Source: an uncultured Ruminococcus sp. (GTDB lineage: Bacteria > Bacillota > Clostridia > Oscillospirales > Ruminococcaceae). From it: a DNA stretch of 13,605 bases. The stretch lies in NCBI GenBank assembly GCA_945867875.1, contig CAMBJF010000043.1, positions 1-13,605 on the forward strand, in the 5' to 3' direction. The first letter of the stretch is position 1. Each line of letters starts with the position of its first letter. The translations under genes were made by a program, and so were the position numbers. The notes under the pieces were generated by a model that saw only the letters and a program-made list of their open reading frames with translations, was not told the origin of the DNA and did not search any database. Shown piece by piece: positions 13,527 to 13,605 of this stretch.

Positions 13527-13555
13527 TTGTAATTTTCTGCGTTTTGTATTATAAT
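13527..13555 (+). promoter_or_regulatory. Rightward promoter candidate at the contig end
   Basis: TTGTAA (13527-13532), a 17-base spacer and a perfect TATAAT (13550-13555). Transcription would start near 13562, just before the adapter sequence, so the target is not in the window. Confidence 0.55.
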
Positions 13556-13573
13556 TATTATTAGCTATAAGTG

Positions 13574-13605
13574 CTGTCTCTTATACACATCTGACGCTGC
13601 CGACG
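13574..13605. other. Illumina Nextera adapter (assembly artefact)
   Basis: Bases 13574-13592 are the 19-base Tn5 mosaic end (CTGTCTCTTATACACATCT), and 13593-13605 (GACGCTGCCGACG) continue exactly as the Nextera i5-side adapter. This is untrimmed library sequence, not genome. It marks a contig end and should not be read as a transposon. Confidence 0.97.

Larger units (their letters stand above)
13141..13573. other. AT-rich intergenic region without a gene
   Basis: No reading frame on either strand here has both a ribosome site and useful length. It contains the leftward promoter at 13278-13306, a foldable leftward transcript (13188-13272), and two rightward promoter candidates (13331-13360 and 13527-13555) that point off the contig. 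Confidence 0.7.

Noticed and set aside
13574..13592. Transposon end (Tn5-type 19-base mosaic end)
   Set aside because: It is followed directly by the Nextera adapter sequence at the contig edge, so it is a library artefact.

Overview
The window looks like a chromosomal contig end from a low-to-moderate-GC Clostridia bacterium. I infer the Oscillospiraceae/Ruminococcus side of the class from protein character only. Support comes from strong AGGAGG ribosome-binding sites, near-consensus TTGACA/TATAAT promoters in AT-rich spacers, three TTG starts, a Firmicutes-type zinc-ribbon L28, a DUF1385-prmC pair, and SpoIID/SleC-type peptidoglycan proteins. No rRNA, tRNA, CRISPR array or insertion sequence was seen.

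Layout, left to right. (1) 1-1743, plus strand: the 3' end of a class A penicillin-binding protein, then a THUMP-domain RNA methyltransferase. (2) 1744-1958: two strong hairpins between convergent genes. (3) 1959-2803, minus strand: the rplM-rpsI operon (L13, S9), driven by a perfect consensus promoter (2926-2954) through a leader of about 115 nt that can fold into a terminator-like hairpin. (4) 3156-6327, plus strand: a tightly spaced three-gene operon. It encodes a low-complexity protein with a C-terminal beta-sandwich-like domain, a SpoIID-like protein with three peptidoglycan-binding repeats, and a small protein with two such repeats. Together the first two look like the clostridial spore cortex-lytic enzyme SleC split over two genes. 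(5) 10699-6372, minus strand: a polytopic membrane protein, an FG-GAP-like lipoprotein, a DUF1385 membrane protein and prmC, from one good promoter (10854-10882), with an attenuator-like terminator between the first two genes. (6) 10968-11903, plus strand: a secreted SpoIID/LytB-like protein. (7) 12675-11947, minus strand: a stand-alone protein resembling the C-terminal part of the flagellar cap protein FliD. (8) 13036-12848, minus strand: rpmB (L28) with its own promoter and terminator. (9) 13141-13573: AT-rich DNA with no gene but at least three promoter-like elements and a foldable leftward transcript. The last 32 bases (13574-13605) are Illumina Nextera adapter, not genome.

Two themes dominate. 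One is translation (L13, S9, L28, the release-factor methylase PrmC and an rRNA-methylase-like protein). The other is cell-wall or spore-wall handling (penicillin-binding protein, two SpoIID-like proteins and five peptidoglycan-binding repeats). The most noteworthy points are the split SleC-like operon, the complementary-loop hairpin pair at 1777-1882, the rplM attenuator-like leader, and the FliD-like orphan.
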